Shown: piece after piece, positions 8,614 to 17,480 of the stretch
Position numbering within the stretch: the stretch's first letter is position 1
Layout of the letters: each line of letters begins with the position of its first letter
Position numbers and translations under genes: made by a program
Notes under the pieces: generated by a model
Database searches by the model: none
Told to the model about the DNA's origin: nothing
What the model saw: only the letters and a program-made list of their open reading frames with translations
Source of the DNA: an uncultured Kordiimonas sp.
Lineage (GTDB): Bacteria > Pseudomonadota > Alphaproteobacteria > Sphingomonadales > Kordiimonadaceae
NCBI GenBank assembly: GCA_947500295.1
Contig: CANMRM010000001.1
Coordinates: 1,605,693-1,669,692 of the forward strand
Length of the DNA stretch: 64,000 nucleotides
Reading direction: 5' to 3'

Positions 8614-8799
8614 GCTCACTTCCCCCTCATGCCCGATGCAGTCAGCTCATCAAGACTATATCAAGCTTGCGACGTGGTCGGGTGCGCTGTCAATGCGCTC
8701 GATTTCATCTGCTGCTCAAATCATGGTTGCGAAAAGAAGCGGAACTGCCTAGGGCTTAAAGGCTGGCGTTTCACGCGCCTGGCAATCTGGGGAGGGTGT

Positions 8800-10170
8800 A
8801 TGGGCACACAGTCGCAAGGACCGCGGTTTTCAAGCAGGCTGGCATTTATTGTCGCCACCGCCGGGTCAGCCATCGGGCTCGGAAATGTCTGGAGCTTTAC
8901 CTATGTCGCCGGCATCAATGGCGGTGCGGGCTTTATCCTGGTTTATCTGCTCGCGCTGGCTTTCATTGCGACGCCTGTGTTTATCGCAGAACTGTTGCTT
9001 GGCCGCTTGGGCAGGGCAAGTCCGGTCACCGCATTGAAATCTCTGGCTGCTGAAGCTGGCAGTCGCCTGCCATGGCACTGGGTTGCCTGGGTTGGGCTGG
9101 TGGCGACCATCATGGTGCTGAGTTTCTATAGCGTGATCGCGGGCCAGATCATGGCTTATGGCTATCAAGCGCTGTTTGGCGGCATGACGGACTGGAGCGT
9201 TGATGCAATCAGGGCCTTTGACAGCGAATTCAAATCCAGCCCTGCTGGTCCGCTGCTATGGTCCGCTATTTTTTGTGCCACAACCGCGACAATAGTTGCA
9301 GCGGGCGTACAGGGTGGTATCGAGCGCGCCAGCAAGCTGATGATGCCAGCGCTTTTTGTCATGCTGCTCGGCATGGTTATCTATGCGATGATCAATGGAG
9401 CCTTTGCCCGTGCGCTGGATTTTCTTTTTGGTTTCAATGATATGACATTCGGCTCCAAACTGTTTCTGGATGCGGTCGGGCAAGCATTTTTCACGATTGG
9501 TGTGGGTGTCGGCGGTATCATGATCATGGGCAGCTACATGGGCCGGGATGTGCACCTGCCAAAGGCAGCGGGCACTGTGGTGATTATGGACCTGTCAGTG
9601 GCTTTGCTGGCAGGGCTCGCTATTTTCCCACTGCTGTTTGCAAGCGGTATGGACCCGGCGGTTGGGCCCGGCCTCGTGTTTGTCACGCTCCCGGTTGTTT
9701 TCACGCAGATTCCTGCGGGTGCCATTGTGGCGTTTGTTTTTTTCCTCCTGCTGACATTTGCCGCGCTCACGTCATCGATCGTGCTTTTGTCGCCAACAAC
9801 GGCCAAGCTGGAGGAGTGGGGTGTCCGCCGGCCCGTCGCTGCCTGGACAATGGCATTCATTGTGCTGGTGCTGAGCAGTTTGACCATTCTCTCGTTTTCG
9901 AGTTGGAAGGAGTTTTATCCGCTCGCCTTCCTTGGCCTTGACGGCCACACCTGGTTTGATCTTATCCGGGAGGGCGTCAACAACATCATCTTGCCGCTTG
10001 GTGGTTTGTCGTTTGCGCTGATGGTGGGCTGGTGTTTGCCAAAAGCACGCGTTGCGGAAACCTTGTCGCTTGATCAGGGGGCCCTATTTCACCTGCTGTA
10101 TGCACTCATCAGGTACATAGTGCCGATTGCAATCGCCGCATTGTTTCTGAGTGCAATTTTGGGGGGTTAG
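8800..10170 (+). CDS. Sodium-dependent transporter, NSS (SNF) family
   Basis: A 456-residue inner-membrane symporter with about 11-12 helices and the LeuT fold. Helix 1 has GSAIGLGNVWSFTYVAGING, the family hallmark with its unwound sodium-binding segment. Most members have Arg after the Trp (Arg30 of LeuT, the extracellular gate); here it is Ser32. The reading frame stays open to 8629, but ATG 8800 has GGAGGG in front and aligns with family N-termini. The likely substrate is an amino acid or related amine. It is divergent from the exported amidohydrolase. The next gene starts 19 nt downstream. Confidence 0.9.
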   Translation: MGTQSQGPRFSSRLAFIVATAGSAIGLGNVWSFTYVAGINGGAGFILVYLLALAFIATPVFIAELLLGRLGRASPVTALKSLAAEAGSRLPWHWVAWVGLVATIMVLSFYSVIAGQIMAYGYQALFGGMTDWSVDAIRAFDSEFKSSPAGPLLWSAIFCATTATIVAAGVQGGIERASKLMMPALFVMLLGMVIYAMINGAFARALDFLFGFNDMTFGSKLFLDAVGQAFFTIGVGVGGIMIMGSYMGRDVHLPKAAGTVVIMDLSVALLAGLAIFPLLFASGMDPAVGPGLVFVTLPVVFTQIPAGAIVAFVFFLLLTFAALTSSIVLLSPTTAKLEEWGVRRPVAAWTMAFIVLVLSSLTILSFSSWKEFYPLAFLGLDGHTWFDLIREGVNNIILPLGGLSFALMVGWCLPKARVAETLSLDQGALFHLLYALIRYIVPIAIAALFLSAILGG

Positions 10171-10189
10171 TCAAATTTTGAGAGGGCAA

Positions 10190-10621
10190 ATGCGTTCAAT
10201 ACTGCTTGCGATATTGTTGGTTGCTGTTTCCGGGACTTCAAATGCCCAAGAGTTTTCAGCGGGTCAGGTCTGGCAGTTTGAGACAAGGCCACAGGATGAA
10301 GGTGCAGTCTTAACGGTACTGAAAACGGAATCCCTGAACGGGCTCGATATAGTTCATGTCAGTATTTCCGATTTGCAGATACGGATTAAAACGACACCTG
10401 AAAGTGTCGTGCCCAACATAATGCATTTACCCATTACCCGAGATGCTCTGGCTGGCAGCGTAACTGAACTTTTCGTCACAGTTGAAACGTTGCCTGTCTA
10501 TCAAGAAGGCTATGACACCTGGAGAGAGGCTTTTGATGCCGGCAATGCAGGCGTGTTTTCGATTTCACTGGCCGAGTGCATTGAATATATGGAGCAGGCG
10601 ATGAATGGAGACCACCAATGA
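10190..10621 (+). CDS. Small exported protein of unknown function
   Basis: A 143-residue protein with a clear signal peptide (MRSILLAILLVAVSGTSNAQ) and a mature part of about 123 residues, including a GQVWQFETR start and a C-terminal ECIEYMEQAM. I do not recognise a family. The start is ATG 10190 with GAGAGGG five nucleotides upstream; a longer frame from 10151 overlaps the transporter and is unlikely. It sits between the NSS transporter and the epoxide-hydrolase-like gene, overlapping the latter (ATGA), so the three may be one operon. Confidence 0.75.
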   Translation: MRSILLAILLVAVSGTSNAQEFSAGQVWQFETRPQDEGAVLTVLKTESLNGLDIVHVSISDLQIRIKTTPESVVPNIMHLPITRDALAGSVTELFVTVETLPVYQEGYDTWREAFDAGNAGVFSISLAECIEYMEQAMNGDHQ

Positions 10622-11619
10622 GCGATTTTCGCAATCCGGAGTTCATAGACAGTGATGGCGTCAAGCTTGCCGTATATCGCGCTGGGCCGCATCCCGGCGA
10701 AACCGACAAGCCCGCCGTGATTTTTATGCATGGATGGCCGGATGTGGCAATCACCTGGAATCATCAGCTAAAGGCACTCGGCGAAGCAGGGTACCCCGCC
10801 ATCACCTATGACGGGCGCGGATATGGCCGTTCAGACGCACCCGAGGGCGTTGAAAATTATACGATGGCCAAACTGACAAGCGATATTGTTGCGGTCCAGG
10901 ACCATTTTGGTATCGATAAAGCCGTACTGGTCGGGCACGACTGGGGTGCCATTGTCCTATGGCAAACGCCTTTCTACATTGGGGACAGGGTACTTGGGTG
11001 TGCCGGTATGAACGTGCCTCTGCTGAAGCATTATCCGATAGACCCCGTGAGTATTTTCCGGCAAGCGCTGGGCGAAAACATGTATATCGTGCGCTTCCAG
11101 ACCGAAGGTGCGTGTGAGCCCATCCTCGAAAAAGACTTTAACGAGACGTTTCGCTTTTTCCTGCGCCGCCCGACCGGCGGGCGCAGCGTCAAAAAGCCAA
11201 CCAGTGAAAATCTGGCTTTCGCCATAAAGAGCCTGGATTTGGTCAGCCTTCTGCAGGCAGGCGAAGAGGCCTGGGGCGGAGAGATGCTCCTGAGCCAGGA
11301 AGAGATGGACTATTATGTTGATGCCTTCTCTCGAAACGGCATGACAGGGCCGCTGCATTGGTATCGCAACATGGCGGCCAACTGGGAGGCGCAGAAACAG
11401 TTTCTGGTAGACGGCCAGCTGCCCAAAGTGATGAAACCCTGCCTGATGTTCACGGCCGAACTGGACGGTGTATGCCCGCCAAAGCTCGCCGACGGCATGG
11501 AAGAGCTTTGCGAACCCTATGAGCGTGTGGATTTCAAGGGCATCGGTCATTGGACGCAGCAGGAAAAAGCCGATGAAGTCAACGCAGCACTGATCGATTG
11601 GCTTGGGCGTTATTTCTAA
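10618..11619 (+). CDS. Alpha/beta-hydrolase, epoxide-hydrolase-like
   Basis: A 333-residue cytosolic hydrolase. The oxyanion-hole motif HGWP (38-41), the nucleophile elbow VGHDWGA with Asp108 as nucleophile, and His311 (GIGHWTQQE) are those of soluble epoxide hydrolases, which open epoxides through an ester intermediate. A cap domain lies between about 140 and 240. An Asp rather than Ser nucleophile separates it from esterases; haloalkane dehalogenase is less likely because the oxyanion motif is HGWP. Its start overlaps the previous stop. Confidence 0.88.
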   Translation: MSDFRNPEFIDSDGVKLAVYRAGPHPGETDKPAVIFMHGWPDVAITWNHQLKALGEAGYPAITYDGRGYGRSDAPEGVENYTMAKLTSDIVAVQDHFGIDKAVLVGHDWGAIVLWQTPFYIGDRVLGCAGMNVPLLKHYPIDPVSIFRQALGENMYIVRFQTEGACEPILEKDFNETFRFFLRRPTGGRSVKKPTSENLAFAIKSLDLVSLLQAGEEAWGGEMLLSQEEMDYYVDAFSRNGMTGPLHWYRNMAANWEAQKQFLVDGQLPKVMKPCLMFTAELDGVCPPKLADGMEELCEPYERVDFKGIGHWTQQEKADEVNAALIDWLGRYF

Positions 11620-11633
11620 GCCTCGGCTTTTTT
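11618..11633 (+). terminator. Possible weak intrinsic terminator
   Basis: AAGC-CTCG-GCTT forms a 4-bp stem with a C(UC)G-type loop and runs into a six-T tract directly after the epoxide-hydrolase-like gene. The stem is short, so confidence is low. Confidence 0.35.
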
Positions 11634-11769
11634 GCTGCTGCAGACTGGATGGTTCGCCGGCGCTTTGGCTGCTGGTTGATAAGATGATCTATCGACATCG
11701 ATAAGGAACATAGGCTGGAAAAGCTGTCCTCTCTGTGCAATGTGTTTCGGAAATGCTCAGGGAGATTCA

Positions 11770-12420
11770 GTGGCAGTGGCTTTTCCACTTTCATTTTTTG
11801 AAGGCTTTGTGATTTCAATCGGGTTGATCATGGCGATCGGTCCGCAGAATGCCTATGTGCTGCGCCAGGGCATTCGGGGACGTCACGCCATGCCCGTGGC
11901 CAGTGTCTGTTTTGCGGCGGACGCTACACTCATAACGCTTGGCGTAATGGGGGTAGGGCGTTTCATTGCTGGCAACGAGACGCTTGCGACAGTCCTTGGC
12001 TGGGGCGGTGTCGTTTTTCTGACCTGGTTCGCCGCCCGTAGCGTCAAGGCTGCGATTAAGCCCGAAGTGCTGGATGCGGAGCATATGGAAGCAGCCGCGG
12101 GTGATGCCAAAGGCGCAGGTGTTCGAACCGCCATGCTGCACGCTGCCGCTTTTTCCCTTCTCAACCCATGGGTCTATATGGATACCATGGTGCTCATTGG
12201 TGGCGTGAGTGTCCGCTACGGCAGCGACACGGAGCGCCTCGGCTTTCTGGTTGGTGCCGTAATTGCTTCCTGTGTATGGTTTTATGGCCTCGCGATTGGC
12301 GGCAAAAAGATGGCACCTTTGTTCCAGAAAGCCAGTACCTGGCGCATTCTTGATAGCCTGATTGCCGTTATCATGATTGGCGTTGCCATCAACCTTATCC
12401 GGTTTCAGCTGCAAAGCTGA
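11770..12420 (+). CDS. LysE/ArgO family amino-acid exporter
   Basis: A 216-residue inner-membrane protein with six predicted helices. MAIGPQNAYVLRQGIRGRHA near the N-terminus is the LysE/ArgO signature, and NPWVYMDTMVLIGG matches helix 4. These carriers export basic amino acids driven by the membrane potential. The frame opens at ATG 11740, but GTG 11770 is preceded by GGGAG and aligns with family N-termini. No LysG/ArgP-type LysR gene is adjacent. Basic amino acids are the likeliest substrate; the exact one is unknown. Confidence 0.87.
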   Translation: MAVAFPLSFFEGFVISIGLIMAIGPQNAYVLRQGIRGRHAMPVASVCFAADATLITLGVMGVGRFIAGNETLATVLGWGGVVFLTWFAARSVKAAIKPEVLDAEHMEAAAGDAKGAGVRTAMLHAAAFSLLNPWVYMDTMVLIGGVSVRYGSDTERLGFLVGAVIASCVWFYGLAIGGKKMAPLFQKASTWRILDSLIAVIMIGVAINLIRFQLQS

Positions 12421-12480
12421 ACGGCCTGTTTGACGGCGGTCAAGGCAATGTTTCTGCCCGTGCTTCAGGGTAAGGGCATC

Positions 12481-12954
12481 ATGACCAAAACACTCATTTT
12501 GTATTATTCGCGCACTGGCACAACAGACAAGCTTGCCATGTTGCTGCAGCAGGAGCTGGACGCGGACATTGAGCCCATCAGGTGTGGGCGGTACGCAGGC
12601 CTGTGGGGCTATGTGCGCGCGGCATACGACAGCCTCAAGCGCCGCCTGCCTGATCTTGAAACAGTTAATGCGAACCTGGGCGACTATGATCAGTTGCTTG
12701 TTGGTGGTCCGATCTGGACCAGTTATCCAGCTACCCCCCTCAGAGCTTTCCTCAAAGCAAACCAATCCCTGCCCGACCGCGTCGGTCTTTTTTTGACCTA
12801 TGGCGGACATTCACCGCCGGAAAAAGCCGAGGCCGATATTCAGGGCCTGCTGCCGGGGCCATTGGAGGGGAGTGTATTTGTTTCCGCAGGTGATTTAGCG
12901 CAAGGACTGAAATTGCACCAGCTGTCAGAGTTTGTTCGTATGTTCAAACGCTGA
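12481..12954 (+). CDS. Flavodoxin-like FMN-binding protein
   Basis: A 157-residue cytosolic protein. TLILYYSRTGTTDKLA at residues 4-19 is the phosphate-binding loop for FMN, and GGPIWTSYPATPLRAFL and TYGGH are the two further FMN-contacting loops of the flavodoxin fold. The start is ATG 12481 with AAGG upstream; a longer frame from 12430 lacks support. Its partner reductase is unknown. It precedes the two GST genes but is separated by a small hairpin followed by a T-run (CCGC-TT-GCGG-CTTTTT at 12957-12971). Confidence 0.85.
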   Translation: MTKTLILYYSRTGTTDKLAMLLQQELDADIEPIRCGRYAGLWGYVRAAYDSLKRRLPDLETVNANLGDYDQLLVGGPIWTSYPATPLRAFLKANQSLPDRVGLFLTYGGHSPPEKAEADIQGLLPGPLEGSVFVSAGDLAQGLKLHQLSEFVRMFKR

Positions 12955-13000
12955 CACCGCTTGCGGCTTTTTGCGCGGCGGTCGACAAACGGAGGCAGCT

Positions 13001-13660
13001 ATGAAACTGCGCGGTGTGCATGTATCTCCCTATTATGAGCGGGCGTATCTGGTCCTGGAGGTCAAGGACGCTGTAGGCAAGGTGGAACTGGCCGGTATGC
13101 CGGGCGGGTTCGGTTCAGCCGAATTGTTGGCAGAAAGCCCGCTGGGGAAAATTCCATACCTGTTGCTCGACGACGGGAGCTGTTTGCCGGAAGGTCAGAT
13201 TATTGCAGAGTATTTTAATGCCATGTTCGACGGGCATGACCTGCAGCCCGCGCATCCTGCGGACGCTGCGCGGTCAAGGCTCGTGGCCCGGATTGTGGAC
13301 GTTTATATGGCGCCGCACACGGCGGCGCTCACACGCCCCAAATTCGGCAGAGTAGGGCCCGACGAGGCGGCGATAGCATTGGCCCTTGAAACCGGGTTGC
13401 CGTCAGCTTTTGACTTTCTGGAGAAAACACTGTCGGGAGGCGGCTATGCTGTTGGCGAGATGCTCTCATTTGCAGATATTGCACTTATTCCGCACATGTT
13501 TTTTCTCGAGAGTTTTCTGTCCGAGTATGGGATCAGGCCATTTGATGGGCGCGACAGGTTTTCCGCCTGGTGGCAATACCAACAATCGACGGACCTTGTG
13601 AAAAATTGTCATGCCCGAATCGAAACTTCGCTTGATGCAATAATGGCGTCCATGAAATAG
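13001..13660 (+). CDS. Glutathione S-transferase family protein (paralogue 1)
   Basis: A 219-residue protein with an N-terminal thioredoxin-like domain (about 1-78; SPYYERA, LGKIPYLLLDDGS) and an all-helical C-terminal domain. It aligns without gaps over the first 70 residues with the next gene, so the two are tandem duplicates. The conserved Glu-Ser that holds the gamma-glutamyl group of glutathione is Glu64-Gly65 here, against Glu64-Ser65 in its neighbour, so binding may be altered. The start has GGAGG six nucleotides upstream. Detoxification or a glutathione-dependent lyase role is plausible. Confidence 0.87.
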   Translation: MKLRGVHVSPYYERAYLVLEVKDAVGKVELAGMPGGFGSAELLAESPLGKIPYLLLDDGSCLPEGQIIAEYFNAMFDGHDLQPAHPADAARSRLVARIVDVYMAPHTAALTRPKFGRVGPDEAAIALALETGLPSAFDFLEKTLSGGGYAVGEMLSFADIALIPHMFFLESFLSEYGIRPFDGRDRFSAWWQYQQSTDLVKNCHARIETSLDAIMASMK

Positions 13661-13698
13661 TCTACGCTGAGCGTTTGTTGCGCAGCGGAGAAAAGATC

Positions 13699-14355
13699 AT
13701 GAAACTATGCGGCCATAGTGTTTCACCCTATGTGGAGCGGGTTCTTATTGCACTTGAGATGAAAGGCACTCCTGACGGCGTTGTGCTCTCGGATGTGCCC
13801 GGAGGGTTCAAGTCAGAGGAACATTTCTCCTATCATCCTTTGGGGAAAATTCCCTTTTTGATCCTTGATGATGGATCGTCTCTTTCAGAAAGCCAGGCGA
13901 TTGTTGAATATGTAGATGCGGTTGCAGGCGGCAAAAGCCTTGTCCCGTCTGATCCCTTCACAGCAGCGAAAGCGGGCCGGATCGTTCGTGTGCTCGATAT
14001 TTATTATACCAATGCCATTGGTCCGATGGGGCGCATTGCGTTTGGTGGCACTGCGACTGATGATGAGGTTGCGGACGCAAAAGGACGGGCTCTTCCTGAA
14101 GCCCTTAAGTATCTTGAGACCTGCATCGAGGGTGAGCAGTTTGCCGTTGGAGACCAGTGGAGCTATGCGGATGCCGCTTTTATGTCCCATTTCTACTGGT
14201 TCGAGCGGCTTATGCCCCAATTTGGTGCGTCGGACCTTAGTGACTACCCCAAGCTCACGGCTTATTGGGATAATCTGCAGAAAAGCGAAATCTACCAGGA
14301 CAGCAAGGCGCGGGCAGACAAAAGCTTTGAGAAGTTTTTTGGAGGCCGAAAGTGA
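13699..14355 (+). CDS. Glutathione S-transferase family protein (paralogue 2)
   Basis: A 218-residue GST with the same layout as its upstream paralogue: SPYVERV near residue 9, LGKIPFLILDDGS at 48-60, and an intact ESQAIVEY (Glu64-Ser65). The C-terminal helical domain contains the DQWSYADAAFMSHFYW segment with the N-capping Asp of GSTs. The end overlaps the GFA-family gene start (GTGA), so the two are translationally coupled. Cytosolic; the substrate is unknown. Confidence 0.9.
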   Translation: MKLCGHSVSPYVERVLIALEMKGTPDGVVLSDVPGGFKSEEHFSYHPLGKIPFLILDDGSSLSESQAIVEYVDAVAGGKSLVPSDPFTAAKAGRIVRVLDIYYTNAIGPMGRIAFGGTATDDEVADAKGRALPEALKYLETCIEGEQFAVGDQWSYADAAFMSHFYWFERLMPQFGASDLSDYPKLTAYWDNLQKSEIYQDSKARADKSFEKFFGGRK

Positions 14356-14768
14356 GCGTGGAGCCCAGCCATGTAGGGAAATGCCTGTGCGGTGAGGTGC
14401 GGCTTGAAGCATACGGTGGGCCGCTGTGGTCCGGCCATTGCCATTGCCCCAGTTGCCAAAAGGCAGTTGGGGCCGCTTTTGCAACCTATGCAGGGTTTAA
14501 AAAAGAATCGGTTCGGTTGTCAGGTGATACGCTGAGCGTTTTTCGCTCCAGTCCCGGCGTAACAAGGCGCTTCTGCAGCAAATGCGGAAGCGCTGTGTCC
14601 TTTGAGGGCGAAGCCTGGCCCGATGAAATTCACCTGCACCTTGTACTTCTTGATGATGCGGGCGACTTTGAGCCGCAAGGTCATACCTATGTGAAAACCC
14701 GCCAGCCGTGGGTGCATATGCAGGATGGCCTGCCCACGCACGAGACTTTTAGTTCCAACGACGACTGA
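14352..14768 (+). CDS. GFA / CENP-V family zinc protein
   Basis: A 138-residue protein of the glutathione-dependent formaldehyde-activating (GFA) fold. Zinc cysteines are seen in CLCGEV, CHCPSCQK and FCSKCGS. The namesake member was proposed to join formaldehyde to glutathione, but most homologues have unproven activity. The start is GTG 14352, overlapping the GST stop. Coupling to two GST genes supports a glutathione-linked detoxification role. Confidence 0.88.
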   Translation: MSVEPSHVGKCLCGEVRLEAYGGPLWSGHCHCPSCQKAVGAAFATYAGFKKESVRLSGDTLSVFRSSPGVTRRFCSKCGSAVSFEGEAWPDEIHLHLVLLDDAGDFEPQGHTYVKTRQPWVHMQDGLPTHETFSSNDD

Positions 14769-14859
14769 AGCGGGCATTGCCTGTCGAAATCTCGCTTGTT
14801 CCGCCTCGTTTTCTGCGCTAATTGAAGCGCAATCTTTCCAACTTTGAGGTTCCAAGCCC

Positions 14860-16530
14860 ATGGCTGCTTACCAGTATGTCTACCAGATGCAGAAACTGTC
14901 CAAAACCTACCCGGGTGGCAAACAGGTTCTCAACGGTATTTCGCTCAACTTCCTGCCTGACGCAAAAATCGCCATCATCGGCCAGAACGGCGCCGGTAAG
15001 TCGACGCTGATGAAAATCATGGCGGGCTATGACACTGAGTTTGCCGGTGAAGCGTGGGCAGCTGACGGCATTCGCGTTGGCTACCTCCCCCAGGAACCAC
15101 AGCTTGATGAAAGCAAGGATGTGCTGGGCAATGTGATGGAGGGCCTTGCCGAAACGCAGGCGCTTGTTGACGAGTTTAACCAGGTCGCCGCGGACTATGG
15201 CATGGACCCGGATAATATGGACCTGCTCACCAAAATGGGTGAATTGCAGGAGCAGATTGATGCTGCGGACGCATGGGACCTGCAAAGCCAGGCCGAAGTG
15301 GCGATGGACGCCCTGTGTTGCCCACCCAACGACTGGTCCGTCGACAAGCTGTCCGGTGGTGAAAAACGTCGGGTTGCTCTTTGCAAGCTGCTTCTGGAAA
15401 AACCGGAAATTCTGCTTCTTGACGAACCTACCAACCATTTGGATGCCGAAACCGTCGCTTGGCTCGAGCGTTATCTGCAGGACTATAGAGGCTGTGTGAT
15501 CCTCGTAACTCACGATCGCTATTTCCTCGACAATGTGGTGGGCTGGGTGCTCGAACTGGACCGCGGGCGCGGCATCCCGTTTGAAGGTAACTATTCAGCC
15601 TGGCTTGAAATGAAAACAAAGCGCATGGCTCAGGAAGAACGGGTCGACAAGGCCCGCCAGAAGGCGATGAACGACGAACTTGATTGGATCAGGCAGAGCC
15701 CCAAGGCTCGCCAGGCCAAATCAAAGGCCCGGATCAAGGCCTATGATGAGATGCTGCAGCAACAGCAGGAACGTGTTTCTGGCCCGGCCCAAATCAAGAT
15801 CCAGCCGCCCGCGCGCCTCGGCAACAAGGTGATTGAGGCACAGGGTTTGACAAAAGCATTTGGTGACAAACTGCTCTTTGAAGACCTTTCCTTCTCGCTG
15901 CCGCCGGGGGGCATTGTTGGCATTATCGGCCCCAACGGTGCGGGTAAAACCACGCTCTTCAAGCTCATTACGGGGCAGGAAGAAGCTGATGGGGGCTCTA
16001 TCGAACTTGGTGAAACAGTTGAGCTTGGTTATGTGGACCAGTCACGCGACGCGCTGGACCCTAATAAAAACGTTTGGGAAGAAGTTTCCGGTGGCCACGA
16101 TATTTTCACCTTTGGAAAAAACGAAGTGAATACACGTGCTTACGTGGGAGCATTCAATTTCCGGGGCGGCGACCAGCAAAAGAAAGTCGGCCTGCTCTCT
16201 GGTGGTGAACGCAACCGCGTTCATTTGGCCAAGATGCTCAAGGATGGTGGCAATGTTTTGTTGCTTGATGAGCCCACCAACGACCTGGACACCGAAACGC
16301 TCGCAGCCCTTGAAGAAGCGCTGGAGAATTTTGCTGGCTGCGCTGTTGTGATCAGTCACGATCGCTTTTTCCTTGACCGGATTGCCACCCATATCCTGGC
16401 ATTTGAGGGCGATAGCCACGTTGAATGGTTCGAAGGCAATTTTGAAGCCTACGAAGAAGACAAAAAACGTCGTCTCGGAGCGGATGCCACACAGCCGCAC
16501 CGGATCAAATACAGAAAATTTGCGCGCTAG
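14860..16530 (+). CDS. ettA: Energy-dependent translational throttle protein EttA
   Basis: A 556-residue ABC-F ATPase, the normal length for EttA. It has two nucleotide-binding domains: Walker A GQNGAGKST and signature LSGGEKRR in the first, GPNGAGKTT and LSGGERNR in the second, with LLLDEPTNHLDAE and LLLDEPTNDLDTE Walker B segments. A charged linker of about 80 residues (MAQEERVDKARQKAMNDELD onwards) and the arm insertion in domain 1 fit EttA, which binds the ribosomal E site and gates the first elongation step according to the ATP/ADP ratio. The first 30 residues match the conserved EttA N-terminus. Confidence 0.95.
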   Translation: MAAYQYVYQMQKLSKTYPGGKQVLNGISLNFLPDAKIAIIGQNGAGKSTLMKIMAGYDTEFAGEAWAADGIRVGYLPQEPQLDESKDVLGNVMEGLAETQALVDEFNQVAADYGMDPDNMDLLTKMGELQEQIDAADAWDLQSQAEVAMDALCCPPNDWSVDKLSGGEKRRVALCKLLLEKPEILLLDEPTNHLDAETVAWLERYLQDYRGCVILVTHDRYFLDNVVGWVLELDRGRGIPFEGNYSAWLEMKTKRMAQEERVDKARQKAMNDELDWIRQSPKARQAKSKARIKAYDEMLQQQQERVSGPAQIKIQPPARLGNKVIEAQGLTKAFGDKLLFEDLSFSLPPGGIVGIIGPNGAGKTTLFKLITGQEEADGGSIELGETVELGYVDQSRDALDPNKNVWEEVSGGHDIFTFGKNEVNTRAYVGAFNFRGGDQQKKVGLLSGGERNRVHLAKMLKDGGNVLLLDEPTNDLDTETLAALEEALENFAGCAVVISHDRFFLDRIATHILAFEGDSHVEWFEGNFEAYEEDKKRRLGADATQPHRIKYRKFAR

Positions 16531-16645
16531 GACGCATTGCGGCTGACCAACGACCAGACTTTCCACTTTCCTGGTTGGCAGGTTGTAGCGTTTTTGCGAC
16601 AATCGCGGCGAAACGTTCCAGAAGAACGTTCTTGGGAGGGGGAAT

Positions 16646-17437
16646 ATGCGGGGTTTGTGTCAGGCCATCACCCTGGCGCTGTCTGCGATGGTATTGCGTG
16701 AGCCGGTCCTTGCGCAAGAGGATACCGAGGCAACCTACATGCTTGCCAACTGGTTTCCTTATGGCTGGCTCGATCAGGGCAAGCCGAAAGGCATTCTTGT
16801 AGATATAGCGAAGGCAGTGGATCAGGCGCTTGGTGATACTCGCGATTATTCCTTGGCTCCGGTGTCGAGGGTAATCAGGTCCATCAAGTCGGGCGAATAT
16901 GATCTGACAATCATTTATCGCGGCGCGAAACTTGACCGGCAGGTTGACCATCTGTTGGACGTCGGCTGTATCCGGTCGGCGGTTGTGTCACTTAAAAATC
17001 ATCCGGTGAAAAGCCTTGAAGACTTGAACGGTTTGCGTGTGGCCTATTCAGGCAGTGGATATTTCGTGGATAATTTCTTGCCGCAGCTAGATGTGGACGG
17101 CCTGGAAGTCGCCAATGCGGACATAATGTTCCGAATGGCGCTCAGGGGGCGGCTGGATGCATTTGTGATTGATGATGCAGTGCTGCAGGGATACCGCGCG
17201 GGGATTGACCAGACTAGGGCAATGGATGCCGATAGTTGGGCCTTGTTTGCAGAGCCCTACTATCTGGAGTCGCTAAGGCTCGCCGTGTCCGCCTCGCGCG
17301 AACCAGGACATGAGGGCTTGAAAAAACGCATCAGAGCTCTGGCGGACAACCCTGTTTTCCTGAGCGGCCTTCAGGCAACATATGATCAATATGGTTTGCC
17401 ATGGGGAACCGCCTGCCTGCATTTGGCAGATAATTGA
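16646..17437 (+). CDS. Orphan periplasmic substrate-binding protein (SBP_bac_3-like)
   Basis: A 263-residue exported protein with a signal peptide ending near PVLAQE. It has the type 2 periplasmic-binding fold seen in amino-acid ABC systems (GILVDIAKAVDQAL, then YDLTIIYRG and GLRVAYSGSGYFVDNFLP). No permease or ATPase gene is nearby, so it may be a sensor or may feed a distant transporter. It has the same general type as the protein at 28499-29269, which lies beside a histidine kinase. The start has GGAGGGGGAAT upstream. Confidence 0.8.
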   Translation: MRGLCQAITLALSAMVLREPVLAQEDTEATYMLANWFPYGWLDQGKPKGILVDIAKAVDQALGDTRDYSLAPVSRVIRSIKSGEYDLTIIYRGAKLDRQVDHLLDVGCIRSAVVSLKNHPVKSLEDLNGLRVAYSGSGYFVDNFLPQLDVDGLEVANADIMFRMALRGRLDAFVIDDAVLQGYRAGIDQTRAMDADSWALFAEPYYLESLRLAVSASREPGHEGLKKRIRALADNPVFLSGLQATYDQYGLPWGTACLHLADN

Positions 17438-17450
17438 GCCGGCCTTGCCT

Positions 17451-17480
17451 GAGAGAGGTGGCTATCGGCCACCACTCTCT
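17451..17480. other. Hairpin between convergent genes
   Basis: GGTGGC (17457-17462) pairs with GCCACC (17468-17473), extended by AGAG/CTCT pairing outside a 2-nt bulge. It lies between the convergent binding-protein gene and mlaA and includes the last bases of mlaA. No T-run follows on either strand, so it is not a standard intrinsic terminator but could stabilise 3' ends. Confidence 0.35.

Noticed and set aside
8629..8799. N-terminal extension of the NSS transporter
   Set aside because: The extra 57 residues have Cys-rich, non-conserved composition, while ATG 8800 has GGAGGG before it and matches family N-termini.
11815..12810. A 331-codon minus-strand frame opposite the LysE and flavodoxin-like genes
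   Set aside because: It crosses two well-supported plus-strand genes and their spacer and has no recognisable domain, so it is a shadow frame.
12957..12971. Terminator after the flavodoxin-like gene
   Set aside because: The stem is only 4 bp with a 2-nt loop, too weak to list as a terminator despite the T-run.
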